Program-made: the position numbers and the translations under genes | From: Bacillus sp. ISL-7 | GTDB lineage: Bacteria > Bacillota > Bacilli > Bacillales_B > DSM-18226 | Assembly: GCF_018613065.1 (NCBI RefSeq) | Contig: NZ_JAGGQW010000053.1 | Location: 1-26,324, forward strand | Direction of reading: 5' to 3' | DNA length: 26,324 nucleotides | In this document: piece after piece, positions 1-6,795 of the stretch | How the letters are laid out: each line of letters starts with the position of its first letter | Numbering within the stretch: position 1 is the first letter of the stretch | Notes under the pieces: model-generated | What the model saw: only the letters and a program-made list of their open reading frames with translations | What the model was told of the DNA's origin: nothing | Databases searched by the model: none

Positions 1-303
1 CAGTTAAGTGTAGCCGATTCAATGTAAAAAAATTAGGGCTAGGGCAATCTATGTCAAGAAGAGGAAATTGTTGGGATAACGCTCCACAAGAGTCTTTTTT
101 TGGTCATTTTAAGGATGAAGCATATATAAAACCATGTAATTCCTTAGAGGAACTTAAAAGAGAAATAAGGAGTTATATGACCTACTATAACAATTTTAGA
201 TATCAATGGAATTTAAAGAAGATGACTCCTGTTGAATACAGAAATCATCTTCTAAATGTAGCATAACCTTTTTAAAAATGTCCTTTACAACGGGTACAGT
301 TTA
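1..303 (+). mobile_element. 3' end of an IS3-family insertion sequence (truncated by window edge)
   Basis: The end of a transposase gene is followed by about 37 bases of non-coding DNA that closes near 292-303 with GGGTACAGTTTA. This resembles the terminal inverted repeats of IS3-family elements, which end in ...CA or a close variant. The left end lies outside the window, so neither the mate repeat nor the target duplication can be checked. The exact right boundary is inferred and may be off by a few bases. Confidence 0.7.
3..266 (+). CDS. IS3-family transposase OrfB, C-terminal part (5' truncated by window)
   Basis: The frame is open from base 3 and ends at TAA 264-266, so the gene begins before the window; the ATG at 51 is internal. 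The stretch SMSRRGNCWDNAPQESFFG is the hallmark of the IS3/IS150-group integrase core. Its glutamate (in QESFF) is the last residue of the DDE catalytic triad that cuts and joins DNA ends during transposition. The following Y-x-x-YNNFRYQWNLKKMTPVEYR segment is the usual C-terminal end of these proteins. The visible part shows no frameshift. Whether the whole element is active cannot be judged. Confidence 0.9.
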   Translation, partial: VKCSRFNVKKLGLGQSMSRRGNCWDNAPQESFFGHFKDEAYIKPCNSLEELKREIRSYMTYYNNFRYQWNLKKMTPVEYRNHLLNVA

Positions 304-307
304 GATA

Positions 308-709
308 CTAGTTTGCCTTTTTTATATAACTGTCCTTTTCGAAATTGTCTTCTAATAAAAAACCGAATTCAAAGAATTGAAATTCGTTAAATTGAACTAA
401 TTTATAGAATTTTAATTTTGTAAATAACCTTGTAATTGGAGATACAAAAATTGCTTGGCCAATAGCATTTAACATAATAAACTTTTTAAAATTTCCGTAT
501 GACCAGTTTAATATCCATAGAGAACTAGAGTCTATTAAATACCTCAATCCGACATTCTTTCGACTAAATTCCATATAGGATATACTAATCAAACGTTTGG
601 TTGAAACAGCTGCCAGGACTGATTTAAAAGCATTTAATCTTCCAAATAAGTCGGGAAATTGTCGAGAACTGCAAGTAAATTCCGCAGGAAATAATCTACC
701 ATTCCCCAA
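308..709 (-). CDS. Doubtful hypothetical ORF, probably degenerate
   Basis: An open frame of 133 codons directly beyond the IS end. I recognise no family. It has no convincing ribosome binding site: GGGGA lies almost on top of the ATG. The middle part (SSRQFPDLFGRLNAFKS) lies in one copy of a degenerate direct duplication whose other copy is at about 738-890, and the two copies drift out of frame with each other. This looks more like decayed coding DNA than a working gene. It could still be a small lineage-specific protein. Confidence 0.25.
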   Translation of the reverse strand: MGNGRLFPAEFTCSSRQFPDLFGRLNAFKSVLAAVSTKRLISISYMEFSRKNVGLRYLIDSSSLWILNWSYGNFKKFIMLNAIGQAIFVSPITRLFTKLKFYKLVQFNEFQFFEFGFLLEDNFEKDSYIKKAN

Positions 710-860
710 AATCAGATAAATTTCTCCTGAACTTACATCATTTCACTAAATTCCTGCCTTTTCCCCACCACTCAAACGTTTGATTAAAAGTACCTTCAGC
801 ATGCTTCATTCCTGACTTTATCCCTTCAAATGCATGAAAAGAATGTCGAGAACTGTCTTC
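545..860. repeat. Degenerate direct duplication, offset about 183 bp
   Basis: Three anchors recur in the same order and nearly the same spacing: ACTAAATTCC at 563-572 and 745-754 (offset 182), CAAACGTTTG at 590-599 and 773-782 (offset 183), and TGTCGAGAACTG at 660-671 and 844-855 (offset 184). The sequence between anchors has diverged strongly. This is read directly from the sequence; an old tandem duplication is the simplest explanation. Confidence 0.6.
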
Positions 861-890
861 AATAAAGACTCTTTTAAAAAGGAACCTTGT
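738..890 (-). pseudogene. Fragment of an unidentified gene (C-terminal part)
   Basis: On the minus strand the frame is open between the stop at 891-893 and the stop at 738-740, about 50 codons. It contains a protein-like stretch with EDSSRHSFHAFEGIKSG, then HAEGTFNQTFEWWGKGRN. No start codon with a ribosome binding site precedes it. The other copy of the duplication carries a similar SSR-start segment and then goes out of frame. I read it as the tail of a decayed gene of unknown family. It could equally be chance openness in a non-coding repeat. Confidence 0.35.
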
Positions 891-927
891 TTAGCTGACA
901 GGTCTTGCAGCAGTAGGTAAATAGAAG

Positions 928-962
928 AAGACCTTTTGAGCTTTCTTCAAAAGGTCTTTTTG
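928..962 (+). terminator. Rho-independent terminator
   Basis: AAGACCTTTTGA (928-939) pairs perfectly with TCAAAAGGTCTT (947-958) across a 7-base loop and is followed by a T-rich stretch. It points along the + strand, yet no intact + strand gene lies just upstream, which supports the idea that a gene here has decayed. Confidence 0.75.
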
Positions 963-1101
963 ACTTTTCTATACAGGGGTTGTAAAAGTAGTGAAAAGGT
1001 CTCGTAAATTGAGATTTTTTTATTTACTATTTCCTAACGCCCCTTTTTTATATGGCCACTGTCAATTTCATATACTACACAATCAGGCATAACTAATACA
1101 T

Positions 1102-1542
1102 TCAACTGTTAATCTGTTGTATTCTGTGTAAAATGGTTGATAGCGTTTGGTTTAAATTATTTAATTCCACCAAGTCCAAAGACAAATTTTCTATTAATTT
1201 AGTAGGAATACATTGGGCTTTGCCCTTCAAGTCTTCGCCTTTTTTAGTCAATGAAATGATTACCGTTCTTTCATCCTCTAAGGATCTCCGGCGTTCAATG
1301 AGACCATTCCCTTCCATACGCTTTAACATAGGAGATAATGTTCCCGAATCTAAAAATAACTTTTGCCCAAGCCCTTTAACAGTCACCGATTTTTCCTCCC
1401 ATAGTACTAACATTACTAAGTATTGAGGATATGTGACATCCAACTCTTCTAATAAATTTCTGTATAATTTAGTGATTTCACGTTCTGCTGAATAAATCTT
1501 AAAACAAATTTGGTTCTCTAGTTTTAATTTATTGTTGTCCAT
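1102..1542 (-). CDS. ohrR: OhrR, organic-peroxide-sensing MarR-family repressor
   Basis: A 146-residue MarR-family protein closely resembling Bacillus OhrR. Cys13 in LENQICF matches the peroxidatic cysteine (Cys15 in B. subtilis) that organic hydroperoxides oxidise to release DNA. Tyr27 and Tyr38 match the tyrosines that hold the thiolate, and TYPQYLVMLVLWE and LDSGTLSPMLKRME are the signature blocks of the winged-helix domain. It is divergent from ohr, which it should repress. It differs from B. subtilis OhrR in having a second cysteine, Cys111, in the C-terminal helical region (KAQCIP). The start at 1542 is preceded by GAAAGGAC. Family assignment is secure; the role of Cys111 is unknown. 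Confidence 0.93.
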   Translation of the reverse strand: MDNNKLKLENQICFKIYSAEREITKLYRNLLEELDVTYPQYLVMLVLWEEKSVTVKGLGQKLFLDSGTLSPMLKRMEGNGLIERRRSLEDERTVIISLTKKGEDLKGKAQCIPTKLIENLSLDLVELNNLNQTLSTILHRIQQINS

Positions 1543-1572
1543 TTTCTTGTCCTTTCTTCTTTCATCAGTACC

Positions 1573-1578
1573 ATTATA
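1573..1578 (-). promoter_or_regulatory. Probable -10 box of ohrR
   Basis: On the minus strand this reads TATAAT, 31 bases upstream of the ohrR start codon. The matching -35 region near 1596-1601 (GTTTAA) is weak, as expected for a modestly expressed repressor. Confidence 0.45.
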
Positions 1579-1617
1579 ATACTATAAACATTTATTTAAA
1601 CCACAAATTAATTTTAC

Positions 1618-1630
1618 ACAATTTAATTGT
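1618..1630. promoter_or_regulatory. OhrR operator, site 1
   Basis: ACAATTTAATTGT is a perfect palindrome around a central T and closely resembles the B. subtilis OhrR operator (ACAATTAAATTGT-type halves). It abuts the -35 of the ohr promoter, so bound OhrR would block polymerase. It also lies upstream of the ohrR promoter and may give autoregulation. Confidence 0.75.
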
Positions 1631-1658
1631 TGACTGTAGATTATTTTATTGCTAATAT
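1630..1658 (+). promoter_or_regulatory. SigA-type promoter of ohr
   Basis: TTGACT (1630-1635), 17 bases, TAATAT (1653-1658). Spacing is ideal and transcription would start near 1665, about 57 bases before the ohr start codon. Operators flank it on both sides. Confidence 0.75.
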
Positions 1659-1680
1659 AGTTTTATAAAATAAGTTGTAC

Positions 1681-1693
1681 ACAATTTAATTTT
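1681..1693. promoter_or_regulatory. OhrR operator, site 2 (imperfect)
   Basis: ACAATTTAATTTT repeats the first 11 bases of site 1, 63 bases downstream, within the ohr leader. Only one half-site is intact. Together the two sites may bind two OhrR dimers; this is inferred from sequence similarity only. Confidence 0.5.
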
Positions 1694-1721
1694 ATAAAAC
1701 TAAATTTTGGAGTGATTTTTT

Positions 1722-2144
1722 ATGGAAACATTGTACACTGCAAGTGCTACAGCAGAGGGTGGTAGAGCTGGGAAAGTATCAAGTAGTGATGGAACCTTAA
1801 ATTTAGCACTATCAATGCCGAAATCACTAGGCGGTCAAGGAAAAGAAAATGCAACAAATCCTGAACAATTATTCGCTGCTGGCTATGCAGCTTGCTTCGA
1901 TAGTGCGTTAAATTTGGTCGCAAGACAAGAGAGAAAACGAATTGACTCTAAAGTTACTGCGGAAGTTTCACTTGGAAAAGATCACGATGGCGGATTCAAA
2001 TTAGCTGCGGTCATAAACGTGTCAATAAAAGGGGTATCATTCGCAGAGGCTGAGGAATTAGTAAAGAAAGCTCATGGTGTTTGTCCTTACTCTAAAGCAA
2101 CAAAAGGGAATATCGATGTAAAATTAATGATGAGTGTAATTTAA
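1722..2144 (+). CDS. ohr: Ohr, organic hydroperoxide resistance protein
   Basis: A 140-residue Ohr/OsmC-family thiol peroxidase that reduces organic hydroperoxides in the cytoplasm. Cys58 (in AAGYAACFDSAL) and Cys121 (in HGVCPYSKAT) are the peroxidatic and resolving cysteines. Arg15 and Glu49 (in NPEQLFAAG) are the conserved residues that activate the first thiol. Length is typical. The start follows GGAGTG with 7-base spacing. It pairs with the divergent repressor ohrR and has a clear promoter with OhrR operators, so induction by organic peroxide is expected. Confidence 0.95.
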   Translation: METLYTASATAEGGRAGKVSSSDGTLNLALSMPKSLGGQGKENATNPEQLFAAGYAACFDSALNLVARQERKRIDSKVTAEVSLGKDHDGGFKLAAVINVSIKGVSFAEAEELVKKAHGVCPYSKATKGNIDVKLMMSVI

Positions 2145-2190
2145 ATTTTTCCTTCAAGTAACGTCCTAAAGTGGATTTATTATCAAATAA

Positions 2191-2236
2191 AAAGAGGCTA
2201 ACTCTCCTAAAAACAAGGAGTAAGCCTCTTTCTTTT
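2191..2236 (+). terminator. Terminator of ohr
   Basis: AAAGAGGCT-AACTC pairs with GAGTAAGCCTCTTT, followed by CTTTT. It lies about 45 bases after the ohr stop codon. Confidence 0.8.
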
Positions 2237-2440
2237 GTTCACTTTACCCATCTGCTTTCTAAAAGCCCGGTATATGTAGATGCAAAATAGAAAATGAAGG
2301 TCGGGTTGGGCCGGAAAAATGACGGTATCCAGAGGCAGGGCTTACATAGAATTTTGTATAAAAATTGGAGAATCTCCAATAATATAATAATATTTATTAA
2401 AACAAACTTTATTTATTCGGCAATTATCGGAGTGAACGGT

Positions 2441-3301
2441 GTGCATAATTCTTATTGGTTTTTTGCTCTACTTATTTCAAGCACGATATTGTTTTGTTTT
2501 ATACTATTAAAAAAAAGAAACACGCAAACCCTGTTTCTTTATTTAACAATGGTTGGGTATGGTTATATTATCGAGACCACCATATTTAATTTCTTAGGAA
2601 GCTATGATTATAACCCAAATATTATCAAGCATAATTCTTTTTATGACAGTGAATTAGGAGCGTTTTTCTCAAACGCATTGTCTTTACCGGTCACAGCAAC
2701 ATTGATAGCAACTTTTCACTTAAATTGGCTTTGGATTGTCTTTTTTTCCGGATACTTTGTAGGGATTGAATGGTTATTTTTAAAGCTTCATATCTATACA
2801 CATCACTGGTGGAGGTTAGAATATACCGGATTGGGTCTCCCGATGTATTATGCTTTGGCTAAGATTTTTTATAAATGGATTTTACTGCCTTCAAGAGGAT
2901 TCAAACACAATTTGATTCTCTATTTAATCACTGGCTCCATTTCTGCCAGTGCCCACATTCTCCCAATGCTTTTTTTATTAAATCGATATTATCGCCCTGG
3001 ATGGTTTGAAAATGTAGGTCGCGATTCCATTGCCTTCTCAGCAATTTACTATTTATGCTCAAGCCTTTTTTATTGTGTAATGGTTAAAATCAATTGGAAA
3101 CCGAAGTGGATAAAATATATTTTAACAGGATTATTTATTTATACAGTGAATCAAGTTTTAATAAAGATGGGAATCCTTCACAGTCTCGTACCATGGGACC
3201 AGATGTACTATGTATGTTTAGCCTTATTTATTATCCTGTTTGTTGGACTCATAGATAAAAGATTATCTAATCAAATATTAGCCGTTAAAAATCTATCCTA
3301 A
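2441..3301 (+). CDS. Multi-pass membrane protein of unknown function
   Basis: I choose the GTG at 2441, preceded by GGAGTG six bases upstream, over the ATG at 2294, which has no ribosome binding site and adds a basic, non-membrane leader. The resulting 286-residue protein begins VHNSYWFFALLISS and is almost entirely hydrophobic, with seven to nine likely membrane helices. One loop carries a histidine/tryptophan-rich segment (LHIYTHHWWRLEYTGLG). I cannot name the family with confidence; similar multi-pass proteins with a His-Trp-Trp loop occur in Bacillus. It stands alone between the ohr terminator and an AT-rich gap, so context gives no function. Confidence 0.75.
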   Translation: MHNSYWFFALLISSTILFCFILLKKRNTQTLFLYLTMVGYGYIIETTIFNFLGSYDYNPNIIKHNSFYDSELGAFFSNALSLPVTATLIATFHLNWLWIVFFSGYFVGIEWLFLKLHIYTHHWWRLEYTGLGLPMYYALAKIFYKWILLPSRGFKHNLILYLITGSISASAHILPMLFLLNRYYRPGWFENVGRDSIAFSAIYYLCSSLFYCVMVKINWKPKWIKYILTGLFIYTVNQVLIKMGILHSLVPWDQMYYVCLALFIILFVGLIDKRLSNQILAVKNLS

Positions 3302-3582
3302 CAAAAAACTTTACTTATTAATAAATTGTAAGACTTATTTAATATTTTGTTTTGATCCATGTAAGATTTGTTTTTTATGATTATACATATCAAAAAAACA
3401 AAGGAGAGAACAAAATGAAAAGTATGAAGGTATTGGGTATGACAGTGGCTATGGTAGGATTGTTATTCCTAGCAAAGATATGAAGAGCAATGAGAAAATG
3501 GATGCGAAATAGGTTACCGCTTATTACTTTTCCCTTGAGCATGTTAAAATTAAGGAAAATTTATTAAAGGGATGAATCGTGT
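3302..3582. other. Gap with a remnant gene and no clear promoter
   Basis: AT-rich spacer between the membrane protein and the two-component operon. It holds the broken small gene at 3415-3512. A weak TTGAGC (3535-3540) could be the -35 of the operon, but the -10 region is poor. No hairpin of note is seen. Confidence 0.5.
3415..3512 (+). pseudogene. Broken small lipoprotein-like gene
   Basis: A strong AAGGAGAG ribosome binding site (3401-3408) precedes ATG 3415, which starts a basic-hydrophobic signal-peptide-like sequence, MKSMKVLGMTVAMVGLLFLA, ending at TGA 3481-3483 after 22 codons. In the next frame the sequence continues KDMKSNEKMDAK and stops at TAG 3510-3512. This charged tail is what normally follows the cysteine of a small lipoprotein. 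The simplest reading is a small deletion or frameshift that removed the lipobox cysteine. Alternatively the 22-residue peptide is itself the product, a single membrane segment. Confidence 0.5.
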
Positions 3583-4296
3583 TTGGAAAAGCGTATTTTA
3601 CTTGTGGATGATGAGCCCTCTATTTTGGATGTTTGCCAACGGTATTTGGATCGCGAGGGCTATCTTGTTTGGACGGCAAAAAACGGGGAAGAAGCCATTA
3701 GGCTATGGAAGGATAATGATTTTACCCTTATCATTTTAGATTTAATGATGCCTATTATGGATGGCTGGAAAGTCTGTGAGGCCATTCGTGAAAGTGATGA
3801 TATTCCTATTATTTTCTTGACAGCCAAAGGAGAGGAATATGATCGTTTGGTTGGTCTTACCATTGGTGCGAATGATTATATAACAAAACCTTTTAATCCA
3901 AGAGAACTAGTCCTTAGAGTCAATAGCATTTGTCGCCTATTGGAATACCGAAACTATTCCCAAGTAACCGATCAGGATCATTCACCAATGATAACAACCG
4001 ATCCATTCACGATAAACACGGTCAATCGAGAAGTTTTTTTGAATCAAAAACGAATCGATTTAACGATGAAAGAATTTGATTTGCTATACCTGCTTGCTTC
4101 ACATCCCAAGCAGGTATTTTCCCGCTCGCAACTTCTTTACCAGGTCTGGCAAACAGAATTTGATGGTGATACCACCACGGTTACCGTTCATATCAGAAGA
4201 TTACGAGAGAAAGTGGAAGAAAATCCTTCTGCGCCAAAATTTATTCAAACCGTCTGGGGTATTGGCTATAAATTTATGCCATGTGAAATCCAATGA
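3583..4296 (+). CDS. OmpR/PhoB-family response regulator
   Basis: A 237-residue cytoplasmic transcription factor. Residues 1-120 are a receiver domain with Asp9-Asp10 (acidic pocket), Asp53 (phosphorylation site in ILDLMMP), Thr80 and Lys102 (in TKPFNP). Residues 140-235 are a winged-helix DNA-binding domain (DLTMKEFDLLYLLASHP, then TVTVHIRRLREKVE and TVWGIGYKF). It starts at TTG, with AAAGGG about 11 bases upstream; nearby ATG and GTG codons are out of frame. The last bases overlap the kinase start (ATGA), showing translational coupling. Its target is probably its own operon, including the molybdenum protein downstream; this is inferred from position. Equivalent E. coli pairs next to msrPQ (hprRS) sense hypochlorite. 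Confidence 0.92.
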   Translation: MEKRILLVDDEPSILDVCQRYLDREGYLVWTAKNGEEAIRLWKDNDFTLIILDLMMPIMDGWKVCEAIRESDDIPIIFLTAKGEEYDRLVGLTIGANDYITKPFNPRELVLRVNSICRLLEYRNYSQVTDQDHSPMITTDPFTINTVNREVFLNQKRIDLTMKEFDLLYLLASHPKQVFSRSQLLYQVWQTEFDGDTTTVTVHIRRLREKVEENPSAPKFIQTVWGIGYKFMPCEIQ

Positions 4297-5333
4297 GAAT
4301 AAAGTGGATTTTTTTAATTGCCAATAGTGTAAGTGTCATTATAATGTTTACATTCTTATTCATTAGTTATTTGTATATGGTTTTACCTAATAAGGTGATC
4401 ATGTGGTTGTCGTTCATTACGATTTTTTCTTCTGTACTCTCGAGCTTTATCCATTATTTATTTACGAAGCCAATTGAGAGCTCTATTCAGTTACTCACTA
4501 TGCAGTCGCAGCAAATTGCTAAAAGAAAATTTGCGGGTTCTCTTCCTGAAGAAGGACCCACAGAGATAAAAGAGCTTACGAGACACTTTAATATTATGAA
4601 TACACAGTTGAATGAGGCATTTCTTCAAATTAAAAAATCAGAAGCCTCTCGAAGACAATTAGTTGCCAATATTTCTCATGATTTGCGAACTCCCATGTCA
4701 TCCATCAAGGCCTTCGTAACCGCGATTGAGGATGGAGTGGTTGACGACGAAGCAACATTCCAACGTTATTTAAAAACCATTTCACTGGAGACGGAAAGAA
4801 TGGATCAACTTATTAAACAGCTCTTTCAGCTTTCTCTGTTAGATTCAGGAGCCATTAAGCTTAAGAAAGAAAGAATCCATGTTGATGAATTATTGCTTTC
4901 CGTATTACAGCACGAGCAAATCCATTTAGAAAAAAAGAACTTAGAAATTATAACCGACTTACCTAAACAGATCCCTGCAATTTACGTAGATGTTTCCTAT
5001 TTTCAAAAATTACTCTTTAATCTATTAGATAATGCAATAAGGTTTTCTGAAGTAAATGGGACAATTAATATCAATGTGTGCCTTCCTTCAGATCACATGC
5101 TTGAAATTTCTATTTGTGATTTTGGTGAGGGATTATCTAAAGATGAGCTTCCACATATTTTTGAAAGAACCTATCGCGTCGAAAAGTCACGTAATCAACA
5201 GTTTGGAGGGGCTGGGCTGGGGCTAGCGATTGCAAAAACGATCGTGGAAAGTCATGACGGCACTATTAGTGTGACAAGTGAGCTTGAAAAAGGGAGTACT
5301 TTTACTGTTACTATCCCCATTATTAAACGTTAG
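4293..5333 (+). CDS. Membrane sensor histidine kinase
   Basis: 346 residues. Two N-terminal membrane helices (about 5-30 and 36-58) leave only a very short outer loop, so the signal is probably sensed within the membrane or by a partner. A HAMP-like linker follows (about 58-112). The HisKA domain has the phospho-accepting His129 in NISHDLRTPMSSIKAF. The ATPase domain has the N box (LLFNLLDNAIRFSE), G1 (DFGEGLS) and G2 (GAGLGLAIAKTIVESHDG). It overlaps the response regulator by four bases and ends 13 bases before the molybdenum protein, so the three are almost certainly one transcription unit. The near absence of an extracellular sensor is notable given a redox enzyme in the same operon. Confidence 0.92.
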   Translation: MRIKWIFLIANSVSVIIMFTFLFISYLYMVLPNKVIMWLSFITIFSSVLSSFIHYLFTKPIESSIQLLTMQSQQIAKRKFAGSLPEEGPTEIKELTRHFNIMNTQLNEAFLQIKKSEASRRQLVANISHDLRTPMSSIKAFVTAIEDGVVDDEATFQRYLKTISLETERMDQLIKQLFQLSLLDSGAIKLKKERIHVDELLLSVLQHEQIHLEKKNLEIITDLPKQIPAIYVDVSYFQKLLFNLLDNAIRFSEVNGTININVCLPSDHMLEISICDFGEGLSKDELPHIFERTYRVEKSRNQQFGGAGLGLAIAKTIVESHDGTISVTSELEKGSTFTVTIPIIKR

Positions 5334-5346
5334 GTCGGTGTAAGGA

Positions 5347-6579
5347 ATGAATTATAGACTTTTTTTTCAAAGAAAGTTGAATTTCGGCAAAAGACTTATT
5401 CGACTACATCATTCTAATGCCATTTTATTTCTAGTATTAAGTATAACAGGTTTTATCTTATTTTCTTCTACCTTTCGTTCCATTTTTCCATCCGTCAGAG
5501 TATGGATCAGGGATCTTCATATTTGGATTGGAGTCATTCTTTGTCTACCTTTGATGTTTTATCTTCCTAAAATGAAGAAGCATCTCAAGACACTTCAAAA
5601 AAAGGAAAATAATCGTCGCAATCTCTATCTTATCTTTACGATCTTAATTCTACTGATTGCTTCAGGTTTTTTGTTAACCTTTCATAGACAATTTCCACCG
5701 TATATTAGCTCCTGGTCATTGTTCGTCCATGATATAGCCACATGGATTGGGGCCCCATATGCCATCTATCACAGCATTACCCGCAGTAAATGGTTTAATC
5801 GACTGGGGGAAGGAAAACAATCAGAAAAGAGCTTACAGGAACCTATCATCATTGATGACCGGAATCCGATTTATAAAAGAAGAACCTTTTTAAAAGTGTT
5901 AAGCGGAAGCCTAATCGCTATTACCTTTTTACCAACCTTTACAAAATGGATAAGGTCTTATCTCCCAACATACGGGGAGACAGAAGCTTTAACAGATGGT
6001 AATCAACTAAAGCCCTTGCCCGAGCCTGAGCTAAATTCCTCCCCGCCTATTGGCGGGGGCAAGAAGGGAGATTTTCGGTATTATACAGTTACAGAGGTTC
6101 CGAAATTTACCAATGAGAATTGGAGCTTGACGATTGATGGTCTAGTTGAACAGAAAAAACATTATAATTGGAGTGAATTTGTTCAGCTTCAACGGGATGT
6201 ACAAGTAAGTGATTTCCATTGTGTAACAGGCTGGAGCGTTTATGATATCACATGGGAAGGCATACCATTAAAGAGGCTTCTTGAGAATTCAGGTATTAAA
6301 AAAGAGGCAAAATACGTAAAATTTTATTCTGCTGATGGAGTTTACACCGATACCTTATCCCTAAAGCAAGCAATTGAGAAGGATATAATGGTCGCCATGT
6401 TATTAGATGGAAAATTAATTAATCAACAGAATGGCGGTCCTGTTCGATTAATCGTCCCGAAAATGTACGCTTACAAATCCGTTAAATGGTTAAACCGGAT
6501 TGAACTCATTAAAGATGAACATATTGGGTACTGGGAAGAACGTGGATACTCAGAAAATGCCTGGGTTGGAAAAACATAA
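5347..6579 (+). CDS. Membrane molybdopterin oxidoreductase: cytochrome-b-like domain fused to a sulfite-oxidase/MsrP-type domain
   Basis: 410 residues in two parts. Residues 1-150 hold four predicted membrane helices with histidines near helix ends (His21, His22, His58, His128, His142), as in haem-binding cytochrome-b561/MsrQ-type domains. After a cytoplasmic linker comes a twin-arginine motif, KRRTFLK (177-183), and a fifth helix (184-200). Residues 240-405 are a sulfite-oxidase-fold molybdopterin domain; Cys292 in SDFHCVTGWS is the expected molybdenum ligand, and GGPVRLIVPKMYAYKSVKW is the typical closing block. With four helices before the twin arginine, the molybdenum domain is placed outside the membrane, with electrons probably passed through the haem domain. 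Substrate is unknown; methionine sulfoxide, as for MsrP, is one option. RBS is GTAAGGA just upstream. Confidence 0.85.
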   Translation: MNYRLFFQRKLNFGKRLIRLHHSNAILFLVLSITGFILFSSTFRSIFPSVRVWIRDLHIWIGVILCLPLMFYLPKMKKHLKTLQKKENNRRNLYLIFTILILLIASGFLLTFHRQFPPYISSWSLFVHDIATWIGAPYAIYHSITRSKWFNRLGEGKQSEKSLQEPIIIDDRNPIYKRRTFLKVLSGSLIAITFLPTFTKWIRSYLPTYGETEALTDGNQLKPLPEPELNSSPPIGGGKKGDFRYYTVTEVPKFTNENWSLTIDGLVEQKKHYNWSEFVQLQRDVQVSDFHCVTGWSVYDITWEGIPLKRLLENSGIKKEAKYVKFYSADGVYTDTLSLKQAIEKDIMVAMLLDGKLINQQNGGPVRLIVPKMYAYKSVKWLNRIELIKDEHIGYWEERGYSENAWVGKT

Positions 6580-6582
6580 AAA

Positions 6583-6599
6583 GTGGTGCAAGGCACCAC
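6583..6599. repeat. Short palindrome after the molybdenum gene
   Basis: GTGGTGC, loop AAG, GCACCAC: a perfect 7-bp hairpin four bases after the stop codon. The sequence resembles the core of the longer GGTGTCAGGCACC palindromes at 20392 and 21705 and may be a shortened member of that family. No U-run follows, so it is a poor terminator. Confidence 0.6.
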
Positions 6600-6708
6600 C
6601 CGGATGATCGACACATTATTTATATTAAAAACGCTATTTTATTAACTTTTTTTAAAACAATTTGCCAAATTTATTGGCACTATCCTTATTTTTTTGCACC
6701 TTAGCTGC

Positions 6709-6748
6709 AAAAAGGCTCTTTCCGATAAAATGGAAAGAGCTTTTTAAT
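6709..6748. terminator. Bidirectional terminator
   Basis: AAAAGGCTCTTTCC pairs with GGAAAGAGCTTTT around an 8-base loop; it has T-rich flanks on the + strand and A-rich flanks that serve the other strand. It would end the operon ending at 6579. Confidence 0.8.
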
Positions 6749-6767
6749 TTATGTACACATGAAATCA

Positions 6768-6795
6768 AAAAAATAACACGCCTTTACAGCGTGTT
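6768..6795 (-). terminator. Terminator of the DUF1002 gene
   Basis: On the minus strand AACACGC, a 7-base loop and GCGTGTT are followed by ATTTTTTTGATTT. It lies about 105 bases after the stop of the gene at 6902-7771. Confidence 0.7.
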
